6,380 bases of DNA from an uncultured Lachnospiraceae bacterium (GTDB lineage Bacteria; Bacillota_A; Clostridia; Lachnospirales; Lachnospiraceae), in assembly GCA_902787595.1 (NCBI GenBank), contig CADAHD010000160.1, positions 1 to 6,380 of the forward strand, in the 5' to 3' direction. Every line of letters begins with the position of its first letter. The first letter of the stretch is position 1. The translations under genes and the position numbers were made by a program. Shown one piece after another: positions 5,729-6,380 of this stretch. The notes beneath the pieces are model-generated. The model worked only from the letters and a program-made list of their open reading frames with translations, searched no databases and was not told the DNA's origin.

Positions 5729-6242
5729 GGACGAAAGCGAATCCTCTTTTGAGGAATGGATAAGCAGCTATACCCGGACTACCGCTCTGAGCTATACCTC
5801 AAAGCAGAGTGTGATAGCCGATAACAGATCCTTCGGGGAACTGTTTGCGATAGCCGGGATCCTGATCGCTGTGATACTTGGTATTATAGGCGTAATGAAC
5901 TTCGGCAATACCATGATAGCTTCCATCATCTCCAGAAGCCGCGAGTTTGCAATGCTGGAAGCTGTGGGCATGACCACCAAGCAGCAGAAAAGCAGTCTTA
6001 TACGGGAAGGCTTAAGATACTTCGTTTATACCTCCGTATCTGCCCTGCTTATATCAGCCCTTACGAATGTCACTCTGGTCAAGACCTTTGTTAACGAGCT
6101 TCCCATGTTTTCATGGAACTTCAGCCTCAGCTCGCTTGCCGTATGTCTTCCCGTGATACTGCTTATCATCCTTATCATCCCTGCTGCAGCATATAAAAAG
6201 ATCAGTAAAAAGAGCGTGGTTGAACGATTAAGGACGGATTGA
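5706..6242 (+). pseudogene. FtsX/BceB-like ABC transporter permease, 3' part in the +1 frame
   Basis: This 178-codon frame continues the same permease after the frameshift. It begins in MRTLIDVEDE, which in intact relatives lies well inside the protein, just before the second FtsX domain. It then shows a helix at about 47-68 (IAGILIAVILGIIGVMNF), the conserved SRSREFAMLEAVGMTTKQQK cytoplasmic loop (about 76-95), helices at about 107-125 and 143-163, and the family's typical SVVERLR ending. It overlaps the 5' fragment by 23 bases in a different frame. The ATG at 5706 has no ribosome binding site and is an internal methionine, so independent expression is unlikely. An intact FtsX domain without its front half would not make a transporter. 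Confidence 0.85.
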
Positions 6243-6290
6243 TCCAAAGCGTTCCATCGGCATGTTGGTGATCTTAAATCCTGCCTTGCT

Positions 6291-6378
6291 TTTAGTGACT
6301 CAGTTCCCTCTCTGTGGACACTTTGAGTCACTTTTTCCTCCACGCTTGCTTTCCTTCTATGCCGCTTTAGTGACTCAG
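6291..6378 (+). repeat. Direct repeat TTTAGTGACTCAG, two copies 75 bases apart
   Basis: The 13-base sequence TTTAGTGACTCAG, which includes the terminator's left arm, occurs at 6291-6303 and again at 6366-6378, with GCTT or GCTTT before each copy. The inverted copy, TTGAGTCACT, lies between them. The window ends inside what may be a second repeat unit, so its full extent is not visible. Confidence 0.65.
6294..6338 (+). terminator. Rho-independent terminator after the permease gene
   Basis: AGTGACTCA (6294-6302) pairs perfectly over 9 bases with TGAGTCACT (6324-6332), and a run of T follows (TTTT, then CC). It lies 52 bases after the permease stop. The 21-base loop is long, so efficiency is uncertain. 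It can also act in the opposite direction, since AAAAG flanks the other arm. Confidence 0.6.
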
Positions 6379-6380
6379 AC

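Noticed and set aside
6026..6343. A 105-codon minus-strand frame running through the terminator.
   Set aside because: It is the antisense of the second FtsX domain and would read through the hairpin; no plausible product.
1..6380. CRISPR array, tRNA, rRNA, riboswitch or transposase.
   Set aside because: No regularly spaced repeats, no tRNA-like cloverleaf and no transposase or integrase motif were seen. Small structured RNAs cannot be fully excluded by eye.

Overview
The window looks like chromosomal DNA from a low-to-moderate GC Gram-positive anaerobe of the class Clostridia, most likely Lachnospiraceae. Supporting this are the AGA/AGG/ATA-rich codon use, strong GGAGG-type ribosome binding sites, TATAAT-type promoters and the look of the FtsX-like permease. 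This placement is an inference from style, not a match to a known genome.

Layout: positions 1-4245 are almost entirely minus strand. Read 5' to 3' on that strand they hold: a short membrane-anchored protein with an HExxH zinc-protease motif (4227-3631); a cysteine-rich protein with an Ada-like zinc-binding N-terminus (3520-2915); a 65-codon zinc-ribbon-like frame with no start codon (2852-2655); an intact orphan HNH endonuclease (2593-1487); a half-length uracil-DNA-glycosylase-like protein (1392-1090); a yccF membrane-protein gene broken by one in-frame TAA (1085-717); and the first 226 codons of an unrecognised protein that runs off the left edge (678-1). A divergent intergenic region with two back-to-back perfect dyads (4322-4341 and 4345-4366) separates these from a plus-strand FtsX/BceB-like ABC permease gene (4442-6242). 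That gene is frameshifted and appears to have lost several internal segments. A rho-independent terminator follows it, and its left arm is repeated at the right edge.

The theme is an accessory, decaying region. An apparently functional nuclease gene and an uncharacterised gene with a very strong ribosome binding site sit among at least two clearly broken genes (yccF and the permease) and two probable remnants (the zinc ribbon and the glycosylase-like half gene). The metalloprotease and HNH genes carry the same predicted promoter, TGTGCA-N17-TATAAT, which hints at shared control. No transposase, integrase, tRNA, rRNA, CRISPR array or riboswitch was recognised. A defence role for the HNH gene and the left-edge gene is possible but rests only on context.
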